From Phaeovulum sp. (lineage in GTDB: Bacteria > Pseudomonadota > Alphaproteobacteria > Rhodobacterales > Rhodobacteraceae): DNA of 64,000 nt. The stretch lies in assembly GCF_030684035.1 (NCBI RefSeq), contig NZ_JAUXPI010000012.1:62001-126000 (forward strand). The letters run 5' to 3'. Shown here one piece after another: positions 35,521 through 44,223 of this stretch. Both the position numbers and the translations under genes were made by a program. How positions within the stretch are numbered: position 1 is the stretch's first letter; each line of letters opens with the position of its first letter. The notes beneath the pieces are model-generated. The model saw only the letters and a list, made by a program, of their open reading frames with translations. It was not told the origin of the DNA and made no database searches.

Positions 35521-37137
35521 TCAGCCTGCCGCCTGTGTCACCGTGGCGACGGCATCGTGGCGCGTTGCGGGCGCGTGCACCGGGCGCGGCAGGGCCGTGG
35601 CTTCGACCGAAGCCCCGGCGCGGCGAAAGCCCGCCAGCATCGCCCCGGCGGCAAGCGGCACAAAGCGGCAGCCAAGCCTTTGCCCGTCAAGCAGCCGCAC
35701 CTCGGCAGCCCATTCCGCGCGCGCGTCGATCTGGCTGCCGAAGGCGCGTACCGCCGACCAGATCGGGCTCGGTTGCACCTGCGCCTGCCAGAGCCGAACC
35801 GAATCAAGCAGCGTCACGCGGCCAAGCGTCGCCGCCGGGTCAACCCCCCAGAGCCGCGCATAGGCGACGTTCGAAGTAGCCAGCTCGCCCGAAGGCAGAA
35901 ACACCGCCACCGCCTCGTCGATCGCGTCAAGCACCTCTTGCCCAAGCTCCAGCTCGGCCCGGAAACGCCGGGTCAGCGACACCTCCGACGAGATGTCCTC
36001 GAACAGAAAGGCCACCGCGCCATCGGGGTGCGGCCGCCCGGTCACCCGATAGGTCTGGCCCCCCGGCAGCTCCCAGGTTTCGGCATGGTGCCCTGCCGCC
36101 GCGGCCTGTTCCAGTGCGGTCATTTGCTGGCGCCAGCTTCGGTAATCCTTCGGTTCGGGCATCATCCGCGCCTCGCGCAAGCGGTCGAGCATCGCATAAA
36201 GCGTTGGCCGCGCCGAAAGGAATTCGGCACCAAGCTGGGTCAGGTCGATCAGCGCCGGGTTGAACAGCTGCAATTGCCGCTGCCGGTCGAATATCGCCAG
36301 CCCGATCGGAAGATCGGCAAAGGTCTTGGTCAGTGTCTGCACGAAATCGCGCAGCGCGCGCTCGGCGCGCACGGCCGCATCGGCGGGTAGCGCAAAGCAC
36401 AGCGCGCCCTCGTCCAACGGCACGCTATGCAGATCGAACCAGGCGGGCCTGTCGCTGTCCGCGCCAAGACAGTGCCGCCGTGGAGCGCCCGCCGCCATGG
36501 CCTCGAACAGCCGGGGCAGCGGCCAGACCAGCGCGCCATCTTCCGCCGCAAGCGCATCGGTGCGAAGCATATAGCCGCGGTTCGCCCAGATCACCCCGCC
36601 CGCCGCGTTTTCGCGCCAGGCGAGCACCGGCGCGCGGTCGGCAACCGCCCGCAATTGCTCCACCTCGTCCTCCAGCGCGCGCTGGCTCAGCCCGTCCACC
36701 AGCACGCCGCTGCCCTCGGCCTCGGGGTCGATCAGCGTCAGCCGCGCCAGCCCGCCCAGATCTTCGGCCAACAGGCGCAGGCATGCCTCGCCGTCGGCGC
36801 GCGGCCGCGCGGCCAGTTCGACCCGGCCACCCTCGGCCAGCCCCGACAGGGCCGCGCCGAAGCCCTCGAACCGGGGTGCCAGAAAGGCGGAAAGCCGCGC
36901 CCAGTCGCTGTCGCCCATCGGGGCCGCATCAAGCAATGCGCGCGCCGGTTGCGTTGCATCCACCAAAAGCTCGTTATCGAAAAGGAAAACCGCCTGCTCC
37001 AGCGCGGGCTGCGCGGCGGTGACGCGCAGCGGCACTTCGGCGCGGTCACGGCGCAGCGAAATCAGCAGCAACGCAACCCATGACGACCCCACCGAGGTCG
37101 CCGCAATGATCAGCGCCAGCATCCAGCTATCCGACAT
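35521..37137 (-). CDS. Membrane-anchored multi-PAS protein without a kinase domain
   Basis: A 538-residue protein: one N-terminal membrane helix (residues 5-24), then a series of PAS-like domains (around 155-270 and 280-400, with ADLPIGLAIFDRQRQLQLFNPALIDLT the clearest, and another near 410-500, LDAIDEAVAVFLPSGELATSN). No H box, N box or other output domain follows; the C-terminus is a short linker. It is downstream of regB on the same strand and upstream of tsaE. A TTAA-N7-TTAAC CtrA box lies 47 bases before the start. It may modulate another kinase or regulator (inference). Confidence 0.78.
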   Translation of the reverse strand: MSDSWMLALIIAATSVGSSWVALLLISLRRDRAEVPLRVTAAQPALEQAVFLFDNELLVDATQPARALLDAAPMGDSDWARLSAFLAPRFEGFGAALSGLAEGGRVELAARPRADGEACLRLLAEDLGGLARLTLIDPEAEGSGVLVDGLSQRALEDEVEQLRAVADRAPVLAWRENAAGGVIWANRGYMLRTDALAAEDGALVWPLPRLFEAMAAGAPRRHCLGADSDRPAWFDLHSVPLDEGALCFALPADAAVRAERALRDFVQTLTKTFADLPIGLAIFDRQRQLQLFNPALIDLTQLGAEFLSARPTLYAMLDRLREARMMPEPKDYRSWRQQMTALEQAAAAGHHAETWELPGGQTYRVTGRPHPDGAVAFLFEDISSEVSLTRRFRAELELGQEVLDAIDEAVAVFLPSGELATSNVAYARLWGVDPAATLGRVTLLDSVRLWQAQVQPSPIWSAVRAFGSQIDARAEWAAEVRLLDGQRLGCRFVPLAAGAMLAGFRRAGASVEATALPRPVHAPATRHDAVATVTQAAG

Positions 37138-37183
37138 GTCCCCGGCCGTCCCATGCTTGTTTTCCTCAGCATGGGTCGAATTG

Positions 37184-37199
37184 GTTAACGCGGTATTAA
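37184..37199 (-). promoter_or_regulatory. Consensus CtrA-binding box upstream of the PAS gene
   Basis: Read on the minus strand the bases are TTAATACCGCGTTAAC, an exact match to the alphaproteobacterial CtrA consensus TTAA-N7-TTAAC. It is 47 bases upstream of the PAS gene ATG and within the 97-base gap after regB. That CtrA acts here is inference. Confidence 0.6.
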
Positions 37200-37234
37200 A
37201 CTCAACCCCGCGTTGTTCGGGCGGCGGTGCCGGA

Positions 37235-38614
37235 TCAGCGGATGATAGGCTGGTTTTCCCCCAGCGCGCCCTCGGCCGAGGCAATGCGCGCGGCAGGCCA
37301 GACCACCTCGACCACGGCCCCCGAACGGCCCGGATATTCCGCGCCCTGCAAGAAGGGCGCGGTGCCGTTGGCGAACTTCAGCCTTGCGCCGGTGCGTTCC
37401 AGCAAGGTCTTGGCGATGAACAGGCCCAGCCCCATGCCCTCGTATTCGGCGCGCTTGCCGCGGTCAGCCTCGCCCTTGCGCGCGCTCAGGAACGGGTCAC
37501 CGATCCGCCCCAGCACTCCGGGAGGATAGCCGGGCCCATCATCGACGATGCGCACGGTGATCGTTTCGGTGCTCCATTCCGCCTCGACCCAAACGGTTTC
37601 GCGCGCAAAATCGACCGCATTCTGCACCAGATTGCGCAGCGCGTGCACCAGTTCGGGAAAGCGAATGACCGAGGGCTGGCGCTCGCTGCCGCCCGGGCCC
37701 GGTGCCGCCTCGAACAGAATCGTTTTGCCGCGGTTGAGATGTGGCTCGGCCGCCTCGCGCAGCACCGCCAACAGCGGCGCCACGCGCAGGTGTTTGTCGT
37801 CCTTGCCGGCGCGCCCCATGCTGCGCAGGATATCGCGGCAACGGTCGGCCTGCTGGCGGATCAGCAGCGCGTCCTCGCGCAGCTCGGGCCTGTCGTCAAG
37901 CTCGTCGGCCAGTTCCGTGCTGACCAGCTTGATCGTCGCCAGCGGCGTGCCAAGCTCATGCGCCGCCGCCGCCACCACGCCGCCAAGGTCGGTCAACTTC
38001 TGCTCGCGCGCCAGCGCCATCTGGGTGGCCAGCAGCGCATCGCCCATCGAATGGATTTCCGAGGAAACGCGGCGGGCGTAAATACCCAGAAACACCACGC
38101 CAATGATGATCGCCACCCAAATCCCGAACTCGAATATTTCCGGTACGGCAATCAGCGTGCCGTCATACATCATGATCGGTGCGCTGTAGATGCCCAGCAG
38201 GGAGACAAGGGTAATCGTCACCATCCCGACAATGACCGTGGGCAGGGTGTGCAGCGCGGTCGCCGCAATGGCCGTGGGTGCCAGAATCAGCAGCGCAAAC
38301 GGGTTGTCGAGCCCGCCGGTGACCGCCAGCAGCAGTGCAAGCTGCGCGGTGTCGAATACCAGCGTCAGCATTGTCTCGGTTTCGCTCAGCCGCCGATTCT
38401 CGGGAAACAGGAGCATGGCGAGCAGGTTCGCCAGCACCGTCGCGCCGACGATCAGCAGGCAGAGCGCGAGGTCAAGGGCGATATCATAAACCAGCCACGC
38501 CACGCCAATTGCGACGATTTGTCCAAAAACCGCCGTCCAGCGCAAATTTACCAATGTTCGCAGGCGCACCCACTCGCTATGCGATTCGCGCGATGAGTGA
38601 ACGGCTGCGGTCAT
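37235..38614 (-). CDS. regB: Redox sensor histidine kinase RegB/PrrB
   Basis: A 459-residue kinase with six membrane helices in the first 180 residues, the quinone-site heptapeptide GGLDNPF (100-106), the phosphorylated H219 in AAAHELGTPLA and the redox cysteine C259 in DRCRDIL. The H-to-C spacing of 40 is that of R. capsulatus RegB (H225, C265). It senses the ubiquinone pool and phosphorylates RegA to control photosynthesis, respiration, carbon and nitrogen fixation genes. It is divergent from senC-regA-hvrA across 91 bases. Confidence 0.96.
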   Translation of the reverse strand: MTAAVHSSRESHSEWVRLRTLVNLRWTAVFGQIVAIGVAWLVYDIALDLALCLLIVGATVLANLLAMLLFPENRRLSETETMLTLVFDTAQLALLLAVTGGLDNPFALLILAPTAIAATALHTLPTVIVGMVTITLVSLLGIYSAPIMMYDGTLIAVPEIFEFGIWVAIIIGVVFLGIYARRVSSEIHSMGDALLATQMALAREQKLTDLGGVVAAAAHELGTPLATIKLVSTELADELDDRPELREDALLIRQQADRCRDILRSMGRAGKDDKHLRVAPLLAVLREAAEPHLNRGKTILFEAAPGPGGSERQPSVIRFPELVHALRNLVQNAVDFARETVWVEAEWSTETITVRIVDDGPGYPPGVLGRIGDPFLSARKGEADRGKRAEYEGMGLGLFIAKTLLERTGARLKFANGTAPFLQGAEYPGRSGAVVEVVWPAARIASAEGALGENQPIIR

Positions 38615-38705
38615 GTCGGTTTTCCTTGCTCACATTCGCGTGCATTCAGTTGATAAAGGCTTGGCGTTGGAGGATCAATGCGCAAGCAGATAAGAGGAGT
38701 TGAAG

Positions 38706-39350
38706 ATGTCGGTTTCTACGCGCACCTATGCGATTGGTGCAGTTACCATTGCCGCCGTGGCACTCGGGGCAACCTGGTGGGCGACGCAGCGCGTTTCCGC
38801 TGACGTTTTCGCCCAGTGCCGTCAGGGCGCAATCGCGGGTGGTATCGAGGCCATTGGCGGGCCGTTCACCCTGACCGATGAAAACGGCAGGCTCGTCACC
38901 GAAAAAGACATTATCACCGGCCCGACGCTGCTCTATTTCGGCTACACTTTCTGCCCCGATGTCTGCCCGCTCGACAATGCGCGCAACGCCGAAGCCATCT
39001 ATCAGCTCGATGATCGTGGCTATGAGGTGACGCCGGTTTTCGTTTCGGTCGATTACATCCGCGACACGCCGGAAAACCAGAAGGAATTCACCGATGTGAT
39101 GCACCCGCGGATGATCGGTCTGGTCGGCACCAAGGAACAGGTCGAGGCGGCCTCGCGCGCATACCGGACCTACTTCAAGATGAAAGAGCCTGAGAACAAT
39201 CCCTATTTCCTGATCGACCATTCGACCCAATCCTACCTCTCGTTCCCCGAGCCGGTGGGCTTTGTCGAATACTTCAACCGCGACGTGGCACCCGAAGCCA
39301 TGGCCGACCGGATCGCCTGTTTCGTGGATGTCTGGAAGACGTTGAAATAG
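38706..39350 (+). CDS. senC: SCO1/SenC family copper chaperone
   Basis: A 214-residue membrane-anchored protein (helix 8-28) with a thioredoxin fold and the copper ligands CPDVC and the later His in IDHSTQ. SenC/PrrC delivers copper to the CuA or binuclear site of cytochrome oxidases and is needed for signal flow through RegB/PrrB. ATG 38706 follows GAGGAG at good spacing. regA follows 81 bases downstream. Confidence 0.94.
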   Translation: MSVSTRTYAIGAVTIAAVALGATWWATQRVSADVFAQCRQGAIAGGIEAIGGPFTLTDENGRLVTEKDIITGPTLLYFGYTFCPDVCPLDNARNAEAIYQLDDRGYEVTPVFVSVDYIRDTPENQKEFTDVMHPRMIGLVGTKEQVEAASRAYRTYFKMKEPENNPYFLIDHSTQSYLSFPEPVGFVEYFNRDVAPEAMADRIACFVDVWKTLK

Positions 39351-39431
39351 ACCTGCTGATACAGGCAGTTTGACCTCGCGCACCGAACCGCCTAGAACCG
39401 ATGGAACCGTATCTCCTGAGGGCACCCGACA

Positions 39432-39986
39432 ATGGCCACTGAAGACTTCGCTGAACTCGGCCCGGACCGGTCGCTTTTGCTCGTCGATGACGACGTGGCA
39501 TTTCTGAACCGGCTGGCGCGGGCAATGGAAAAGCGCGGCTTCATCGTGCATGCAGCCGAAAGCGTTGCGGCCGGAAGGGCGATTGTCGAACGCGCCCCCC
39601 CGGCCTATGCGGTCATCGACCTTCGGCTGGAAGATGGCAGCGGCCTTGATGTCGTTGAACAACTTCGTGACGCGCGGCCTGAAGCGCGCATCGTGGTGCT
39701 TACCGGCTATGGCGCAATCGCCACGGCGGTTGCCGCGGTGAAAATGGGTGCCACCGATTATCTCTCGAAGCCCGCCGATGCCAACGACATTACCAGCGCG
39801 CTGCTCGCCAGGGGCGAATCGCTGCCGCCGCCACCCGAAAACCCGATGAGCGCCGACCGCGTGCGCTGGGAGCATATCCAACGCGTCTATGAACTTTGCG
39901 AGCGCAATGTTTCCGAAACTGCGCGGCGGCTGAACATGCACCGCCGCACCCTGCAGCGTATTTTAGCCAAGCGCAGCCCAAAATAA
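39432..39986 (+). CDS. regA: Redox response regulator RegA/PrrA
   Basis: A 184-residue regulator, exactly the length of known RegA proteins. The receiver has DDD (19-21), phosphoacceptor D63 and the switch Lys in YLSKPAD; a proline-rich linker PPPPENPMS leads to a Fis-type helix-turn-helix (NVSETARRLNMHRRTLQRILAKR). It activates or represses many redox-dependent operons. Partner kinase is RegB, encoded divergently. Confidence 0.97.
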   Translation: MATEDFAELGPDRSLLLVDDDVAFLNRLARAMEKRGFIVHAAESVAAGRAIVERAPPAYAVIDLRLEDGSGLDVVEQLRDARPEARIVVLTGYGAIATAVAAVKMGATDYLSKPADANDITSALLARGESLPPPPENPMSADRVRWEHIQRVYELCERNVSETARRLNMHRRTLQRILAKRSPK

Positions 39987-40100
39987 ACCGATTGTATAGC
40001 GGAAATTCGCCCGGATTGCCGCCGGGCCGGTTTCGGCACCTTGCGCTCCAATAAGTCCGCCATTATTGAAATAGCGGATATCCCCAGCAGGAACCTGACC

Positions 40101-40415
40101 ATGCAAATCGATCTCGAATCTCTCTCTCTGAAAGACCTCAAGGATCTGCGCGCACGGATTGATCGCGCCATTTCGGGCTTTGATGACCGCAAGAAAAAGG
40201 CGGCACTGGCGGAACTGGAAGAAACCGCGCGCAAACTCGGTTATACGCTCGCCGAATTGACGGCGCTGACCAGCACCCGCAAACGCAAGCCCGCCGCGCC
40301 CAAATATGCCAACCCCGCCGACAGGTCCGATACCTGGAGCGGTCGCGGTCGTCGGCCGCGCTGGGTGGTGGCAGCGCTCGCCGCAGGCCAAAGCCTCGAA
40401 GATCTGGCAATCTGA
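40101..40415 (+). CDS. hvrA: H-NS family regulator HvrA
   Basis: A 104-residue H-NS-like protein: N-terminal coiled-coil dimerisation segment (LESLSLKDLKDLRARIDRAI) and the C-terminal DNA-binding motif YANPADRSDTWSGRGRRPRW. R. capsulatus HvrA (102 residues) trans-activates photosynthesis genes in low light and lies after regA, as here. ATG 40101 is preceded by AGGAA. Ended by a strong terminator. Confidence 0.92.
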   Translation: MQIDLESLSLKDLKDLRARIDRAISGFDDRKKKAALAELEETARKLGYTLAELTALTSTRKRKPAAPKYANPADRSDTWSGRGRRPRWVVAALAAGQSLEDLAI

Positions 40416-40417
40416 CG

Positions 40418-40448
40418 CTTTAGGGGCGGCCCCGCACCGCCCCTAAAG
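40418..40448. terminator. Strong bidirectional hairpin terminator between hvrA and the LysR gene
   Basis: CTTTAGGGGCGG (40418-40429) pairs perfectly with CCGCCCCTAAAG (40437-40448), a 12-bp stem with a 7-base loop. The A/T ends give short T tails in both directions. The stem includes the LysR stop codon. Confidence 0.85.
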
Positions 40449-41321
40449 CTCTGCCTTCAGCCAGGCCACGAAGGCCTGCGCCGCGGCGCTGACCGGGCCG
40501 GGGGGAAACACCGCGTAATAGCCAAGGCTCTCGTGGCTCAATTCGCAAATCTGCACCAGCCGCCCCGAGGCGATGTCCTCCTCGACCAGCGCCGCGCTTT
40601 CCAGATGCAGCCCCAGCCCTTCGCGCACCGCCGAAAGCGCCAGCTCCTCATTCGGAAACTCGGTAAAGCGCAGCGCATCCGGGCGCAGCCCGATGCTTTT
40701 CAGCCAATCCATCTGCTCCGGCCAGTCGCGCTCGCGCACCCATGGCAGGGCGGTCATTTCGGCCAGCGTCAGGGTGCGGCGACCGCCCAGCAATTCGGGC
40801 GCGCCCACCACCACCTGCAATGCGGGGGTCAGAAACTCGGCCCGCACCCCCGGCCAGTGGCCGTCGCCAAAGCGGATGCCCATGGCCGCCCCGGAATTTT
40901 GCAGGTCAAGCACCCGATGGTCGGGCAGCAGCGAAAGCGAAATGTCGGGGTGCCGCTTCCAGAACCGCGCCAGCCGCGGCATCAGCCACTCGGCAGCAAA
41001 GGCGGGCGGCAGGGTCACGGTCAGCGGCTTTTGCCCGGCCTCGGCGCTCAGCGCCGCCAGCCCTTCCTGCAAGGCGGCGAAACCGACATTGAGCGCCAGC
41101 CCCAGCTTTTCGCCCTCGGGGGTCATGCGCAGCGCGCGGCCATCGCGCCAGACAAGTTGCACGCCAAGTTCGCCTTCCAGCGCCCGCACCTGTTGCGCAA
41201 CCGCCGCGTGGGTGACGTTAAGCTGCCGCGCTGCGGCGCTGAAACCGCCACAACGCGCGGTCGCCTCAAAGGCGCGCAGCGCCGCCAATGCGGGCATTCG
41301 GTGCCAGTCGATTTCAGTCAT
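40443..41321 (-). CDS. LysR-family transcriptional regulator, GcvA-like
   Basis: A 292-residue LTTR: N-terminal winged helix with the recognition segment GGFSAAARQLNVTHAAVAQQVRALE (about 24-48) and a two-lobe effector domain (AEWLMPRLARFWKRHPDI ... GGLGLH-type turn at EGLGLHLES). The closest pattern is the GcvA subgroup. The ATG at 41321 is preferred over a GTG four codons upstream. It faces a 29-residue peptide gene with a TCAG-N8-CTGA dyad between, a likely self and target operator. Effector unknown. Confidence 0.85.
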   Translation of the reverse strand: MTEIDWHRMPALAALRAFEATARCGGFSAAARQLNVTHAAVAQQVRALEGELGVQLVWRDGRALRMTPEGEKLGLALNVGFAALQEGLAALSAEAGQKPLTVTLPPAFAAEWLMPRLARFWKRHPDISLSLLPDHRVLDLQNSGAAMGIRFGDGHWPGVRAEFLTPALQVVVGAPELLGGRRTLTLAEMTALPWVRERDWPEQMDWLKSIGLRPDALRFTEFPNEELALSAVREGLGLHLESAALVEEDIASGRLVQICELSHESLGYYAVFPPGPVSAAAQAFVAWLKAEL

Positions 41322-41341
41322 ATAAAAGCCCACCTAACATA

Positions 41342-41357
41342 TCAGCAAATTTTCTGA
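41342..41357. promoter_or_regulatory. Candidate LysR operator
   Basis: TCAG (41342-41345) and CTGA (41354-41357) form a dyad around CAAATTTT, 20 bases upstream of the LysR start and 66 before the peptide gene. LTTR sites are interrupted A/T-centred dyads of about this size. Assignment is by position. Confidence 0.4.
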
Positions 41358-41422
41358 CTCGCCTTTTTCCTGGTGTTCTGCCTAAAGCTAGCAGGTTACA
41401 GGATGAAAGGGAGGGTCAGACA

Positions 41423-41512
41423 ATGATCCGCATCATAGCAGAGGTTATGGCGATTGCCATCGGCGGCTACACCCCGCGCCGTATGCCAGAGCCATGTCAC
41501 AACGGCCGCTAA
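41423..41512 (+). CDS. Small 29-residue peptide divergent from the LysR gene
   Basis: A 29-codon frame beginning MIRIIAEVMAIAIGG, a short hydrophobic stretch, then a basic and His-containing tail (TPRRMPEPCHNGR). A strong GGGAGGG ribosome site lies 7 bases before the ATG. It is divergent from LysR and ends 3 bases before the convergent HD gene. It does not match a family I know; it may be a leader peptide or a small membrane-active protein controlled by the LysR protein. Too short for composition tests. Confidence 0.45.
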   Translation: MIRIIAEVMAIAIGGYTPRRMPEPCHNGR

Positions 41513-41515
41513 GGC

Positions 41516-42115
41516 TCAGGCGGCGGCCATTGCCGCTGCAAGTGCATGGTGGCGCGCGGTAAAATCCGCGCGCACCTCGGCCGGGGGGCGCAGGCGTATC
41601 GTCAACCCCCTCAGCACCCCCTCGGTGGGCCTGCCAAACAAACGGTCCGCCTCGGCCTCGCTAAACCCGGCAATCTGCACCGCCTCCGCCCAGGCCGAAA
41701 GCCTGTCGGCGGTCTTGATCGCTTTCTTGATCGCCCCCGGCAGCACCGCAGGCAGCCCGAACCGCAGATGCACCGCCGCCATGAGCCGCGCATCCATCTC
41801 GCCATACGCCGCGCCGATGGCCGATTTCACCGGGCTGATCATGTCGCCGATCACATATTCCGGCGCGTCGTGCAGCAGCGCCGCCAGTTGCCAGCGCGCG
41901 CCCAGGCCGGGGTTGGTACGGGCAAACAGCGCCTCGACCAGCAGCGAATGCTCGGCCACCGAATAGGGCCAGTCGCCGCGCGTCTGGCCGTTCCAGCGCG
42001 CCACAAACGCCAGCCCATGCGCAATATCCTCGATCTCGACATCAAGCGGCGTCGGATCCAGCAAATCGAGCCTGCGGCCCGAAAGCATCCGTTGCCAGGC
42101 GCGGGGCTGTTTCAT
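41516..42115 (-). CDS. HD-domain phosphohydrolase, YfbR-like
   Basis: A 199-residue protein with the HD pattern VAEHSLLVEALF ... LLHDAPEYVIGDMISPVKS and a later KTADRLSAWAEA, as in YfbR-type 5'-deoxynucleotidases. His and Asp residues in these motifs bind the metal. Probably dephosphorylates deoxynucleotides; the substrate is not proven. ATG 42115 has GAGG at 5 bases; the ATG one codon upstream is too close to it. It sits between the LysR pair and ahcY, on the opposite strand to ahcY. Confidence 0.8.
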   Translation of the reverse strand: MKQPRAWQRMLSGRRLDLLDPTPLDVEIEDIAHGLAFVARWNGQTRGDWPYSVAEHSLLVEALFARTNPGLGARWQLAALLHDAPEYVIGDMISPVKSAIGAAYGEMDARLMAAVHLRFGLPAVLPGAIKKAIKTADRLSAWAEAVQIAGFSEAEADRLFGRPTEGVLRGLTIRLRPPAEVRADFTARHHALAAAMAAA

Positions 42116-42220
42116 CATCACCTCGAATTGACCCGCCAAACCTAATCCAGCCGCGCAAACATTGTCGAGACGCCCCGCGGGTGCTATCTGCCCCCCGAAC
42201 ACTGTCAAGGAGCGCGGCGG

Positions 42221-43621
42221 ATGCCGAAAGATTACATCGTCAGGGATATTTCACTTGCCGCCTATGGGCGCAAGGAGCTCGATATTGCCGAAACCGAAAT
42301 GCCTGGCCTGATGGCGCTGCGCGAGGAATATGGCACCACAAAGCCGCTGAAGGGCGCGCGCATCGCGGGCAGCCTGCACATGACCATCCAGACCGCCGCG
42401 CTGATCGAAACGCTGAAGGTGCTCGGGGCCGATGTGCGCTGGGCATCCTGCAACATCTTCTCCACCCAGGATCACGCGGCGGCGGCGATTGCCGCAGGCG
42501 GTACGCCGGTTTTTGCGATCAAGGGCGAAACGCTGGAGCAATACTGGGAATATACCGACCGCATCTTCCAGTTCGGCGGGGTCGGCGGCACCTGCAACAT
42601 GATCCTCGACGATGGCGGCGATGCCACGCTCTACATCCTGATGGGCGCGCGCGTCGAGGCGGGCGAGGCCGACCTGATCGCGGTGCCCACCAGCGACGAA
42701 GAAGTTTGCCTGTTCAACCAGATCAGAAAACGCCTCGCGGCCAGCCCGGGCTGGTTCACCGCCCAGCGCGCCGCCATTCGCGGCGTCTCGGAAGAAACCA
42801 CCACCGGCGTGCACCGGCTTTATGATCTGCACAAAAAGGGCTTGCTGCCGTTCCCGGCGATCAACGTCAACGACTCGGTCACCAAGTCGAAATTCGACAA
42901 CAAATACGGCTGCAAGGAAAGCCTCGTCGATGGCATCCGCCGCGCCACCGATACGATGATGGCAGGCAAGGTCGCAGTGGTCTGCGGCTATGGCGATGTC
43001 GGCAAGGGGTCTTCCGCCAGCCTGCGCGGCGCGGGTGCCCGCGTGAAAGTCACCGAAGTTGACCCGATCTGCGCCTTGCAGGCGGCGATGGACGGCTTCG
43101 AGGTGGTGCTGCTGGAAGATGTGGTGGCCGATGCCGATATCTTCATCACCACCACCGGCAACCGCGATGTGATCCGCATCGAACACATGCGCGAAATGAA
43201 GAACATGGCCATCGTCGGCAACATCGGCCACTTCGACAACGAGATTCAGGTGGCCAGCCTGCGCAACCACAAATGGACCAACATCAAGGATCAGGTGGAC
43301 ATGATCGAAATGCCCTCGGGCAACAAGATCATCCTGCTCAGCGAAGGCCGCCTGCTCAACCTCGGCAACGCTACCGGCCACCCCAGCTTCGTGATGAGCG
43401 CCAGCTTCACCAATCAGGTGCTGGCGCAGATCGAGCTATGGGCCAAGGGTGCCGAATACGCGCCGGGGGTTTACATCCTGCCCAAGGCGCTCGACGAAAA
43501 GGTGGCGCGGCTGCATCTGGCCAAGGTCGGCGCGAAACTGACCGAACTTCGCCCCGAGCAGGCCGAATACATAGGCGTCGCGGTGGCGGGCCCGTTCAAG
43601 GCCGATCATTACCGCTATTGA
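42221..43621 (+). CDS. ahcY: Adenosylhomocysteinase
   Basis: A 466-residue NAD-dependent enzyme that splits S-adenosylhomocysteine to adenosine and homocysteine. Visible are the substrate region [22 protein letters not shown], the catalytic [13 protein letters not shown] segment, the NAD loop [15 protein letters not shown] and the C-terminal PFKADHYRY that reaches the neighbouring NAD site. Ribosome site AAGGAG. In Rhodobacter this gene follows hvrA directly; here three genes lie between. No SAH riboswitch is visible in the 105 bases upstream. Confidence 0.97.
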   Translation: MPKDYIVRDISLAAYGRKELDIAETEMPGLMALREEYGTTKPLKGARIAGSLHMTIQTAALIETLKVLGADVRWASCNIFSTQDHAAAAIAAGGTPVFAIKGETLEQYWEYTDRIFQFGGVGGTCNMILDDGGDATLYILMGARVEAGEADLIAVPTSDEEVCLFNQIRKRLAASPGWFTAQRAAIRGVSEETTTGVHRLYDLHKKGLLPFPAINVNDSVTKSKFDNKYGCKESLVDGIRRATDTMMAGKVAVVCGYGDVGKGSSASLRGAGARVKVTEVDPICALQAAMDGFEVVLLEDVVADADIFITTTGNRDVIRIEHMREMKNMAIVGNIGHFDNEIQVASLRNHKWTNIKDQVDMIEMPSGNKIILLSEGRLLNLGNATGHPSFVMSASFTNQVLAQIELWAKGAEYAPGVYILPKALDEKVARLHLAKVGAKLTELRPEQAEYIGVAVAGPFKADHYRY

Positions 43622-43780
43622 GGGGTCTCGCCGAAAAGTCCGGTGCGGTGGTGCCAGCCTCAAACTCATGGCCAGCCAGTACATCATCACGCTCGCCCGC
43701 AGCGGTTAATCCGCACGGGGGGAAGCGGCGCGAAGTTTTCCCTTTGTGCGAAACCTGGAATGGCTTTAACTTGCCCCGGC

Positions 43781-43802
43781 GGTGCCGCAGGCACCCATAT
43801 TT
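43781..43802 (+). terminator. Possible terminator between ahcY and the DUF2853 gene
   Basis: GGTGCC (43781-43786) and GGCACC (43790-43795) pair around GCA, followed by CATATTTTG. It is 160 bases after ahcY and 31 before the next ribosome site. The stem is short, so it could equally be a leader hairpin. The rest of this 211-base gap shows no gene or clear RNA motif. Confidence 0.4.
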
Positions 43803-43832
43803 TGTCATTTAACAGATGGCTGGGAGCGGACC

Positions 43833-44174
43833 ATGGGAAAACGCGACGATCTGATCGCAAAATACGCTGACGATCTGAAGACCAAGTGCAAGGTCATGCC
43901 CGACATGGCGTTGCTGACCAAGGTGACCATCGGCTGCGGCCCTGCCATTTACAACGCCGATTCAGCCACCGTCGCGGCGGGCCAGCCAGCCGAACTTGAA
44001 ACCGTCAAGAACAACTTCCTGATCCGCAAGCTTGGCCTGAAAGACGGGCCGGAACTCATGGCGGCGATCAACGCGGCGGTCGAGATTTATGGCAAATCCG
44101 AGCGCAACAAGTACCGCGCGGTATTTTACTACCTGCTCGTCAAGCATTTCGGCAAGGAAAAGGTCTACGCCTGA
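43833..44174 (+). CDS. DUF2853 family protein
   Basis: A 113-residue soluble protein recognised as DUF2853 by its start MGKRDDLIAKYADDLKTKC and the end YRAVFYYLLVKHFGKEKVYA. A small helical domain of unknown function, structurally known only as a compact fold in the family. Ribosome site GGGAG. It stands alone on the plus strand before a convergent crotonase gene. Confidence 0.85.
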   Translation: MGKRDDLIAKYADDLKTKCKVMPDMALLTKVTIGCGPAIYNADSATVAAGQPAELETVKNNFLIRKLGLKDGPELMAAINAAVEIYGKSERNKYRAVFYYLLVKHFGKEKVYA

Positions 44175-44223
44175 CCGGGCGATATGACCTCCGGCAGGGC
44201 GGCCGATCCGGCACCCCTGCCGC

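Noticed and set aside
37149-37174. CCCATGC/GCATGGG hairpin as regB terminator
   Set aside because: The stem is perfect but has a 12-base loop and no T-run on the minus strand, so it is not listed as a terminator; it may still be a weak structure.
42119-42220. SAH riboswitch upstream of ahcY
   Set aside because: The region lacks the conserved SAH-riboswitch core and pseudoknot pairing; only a plain AAGGAG ribosome site is seen.
43669-43710. Thirteen-codon frame after ahcY (MASQYIITLARSG)
   Set aside because: No ribosome site and too short; likely chance.
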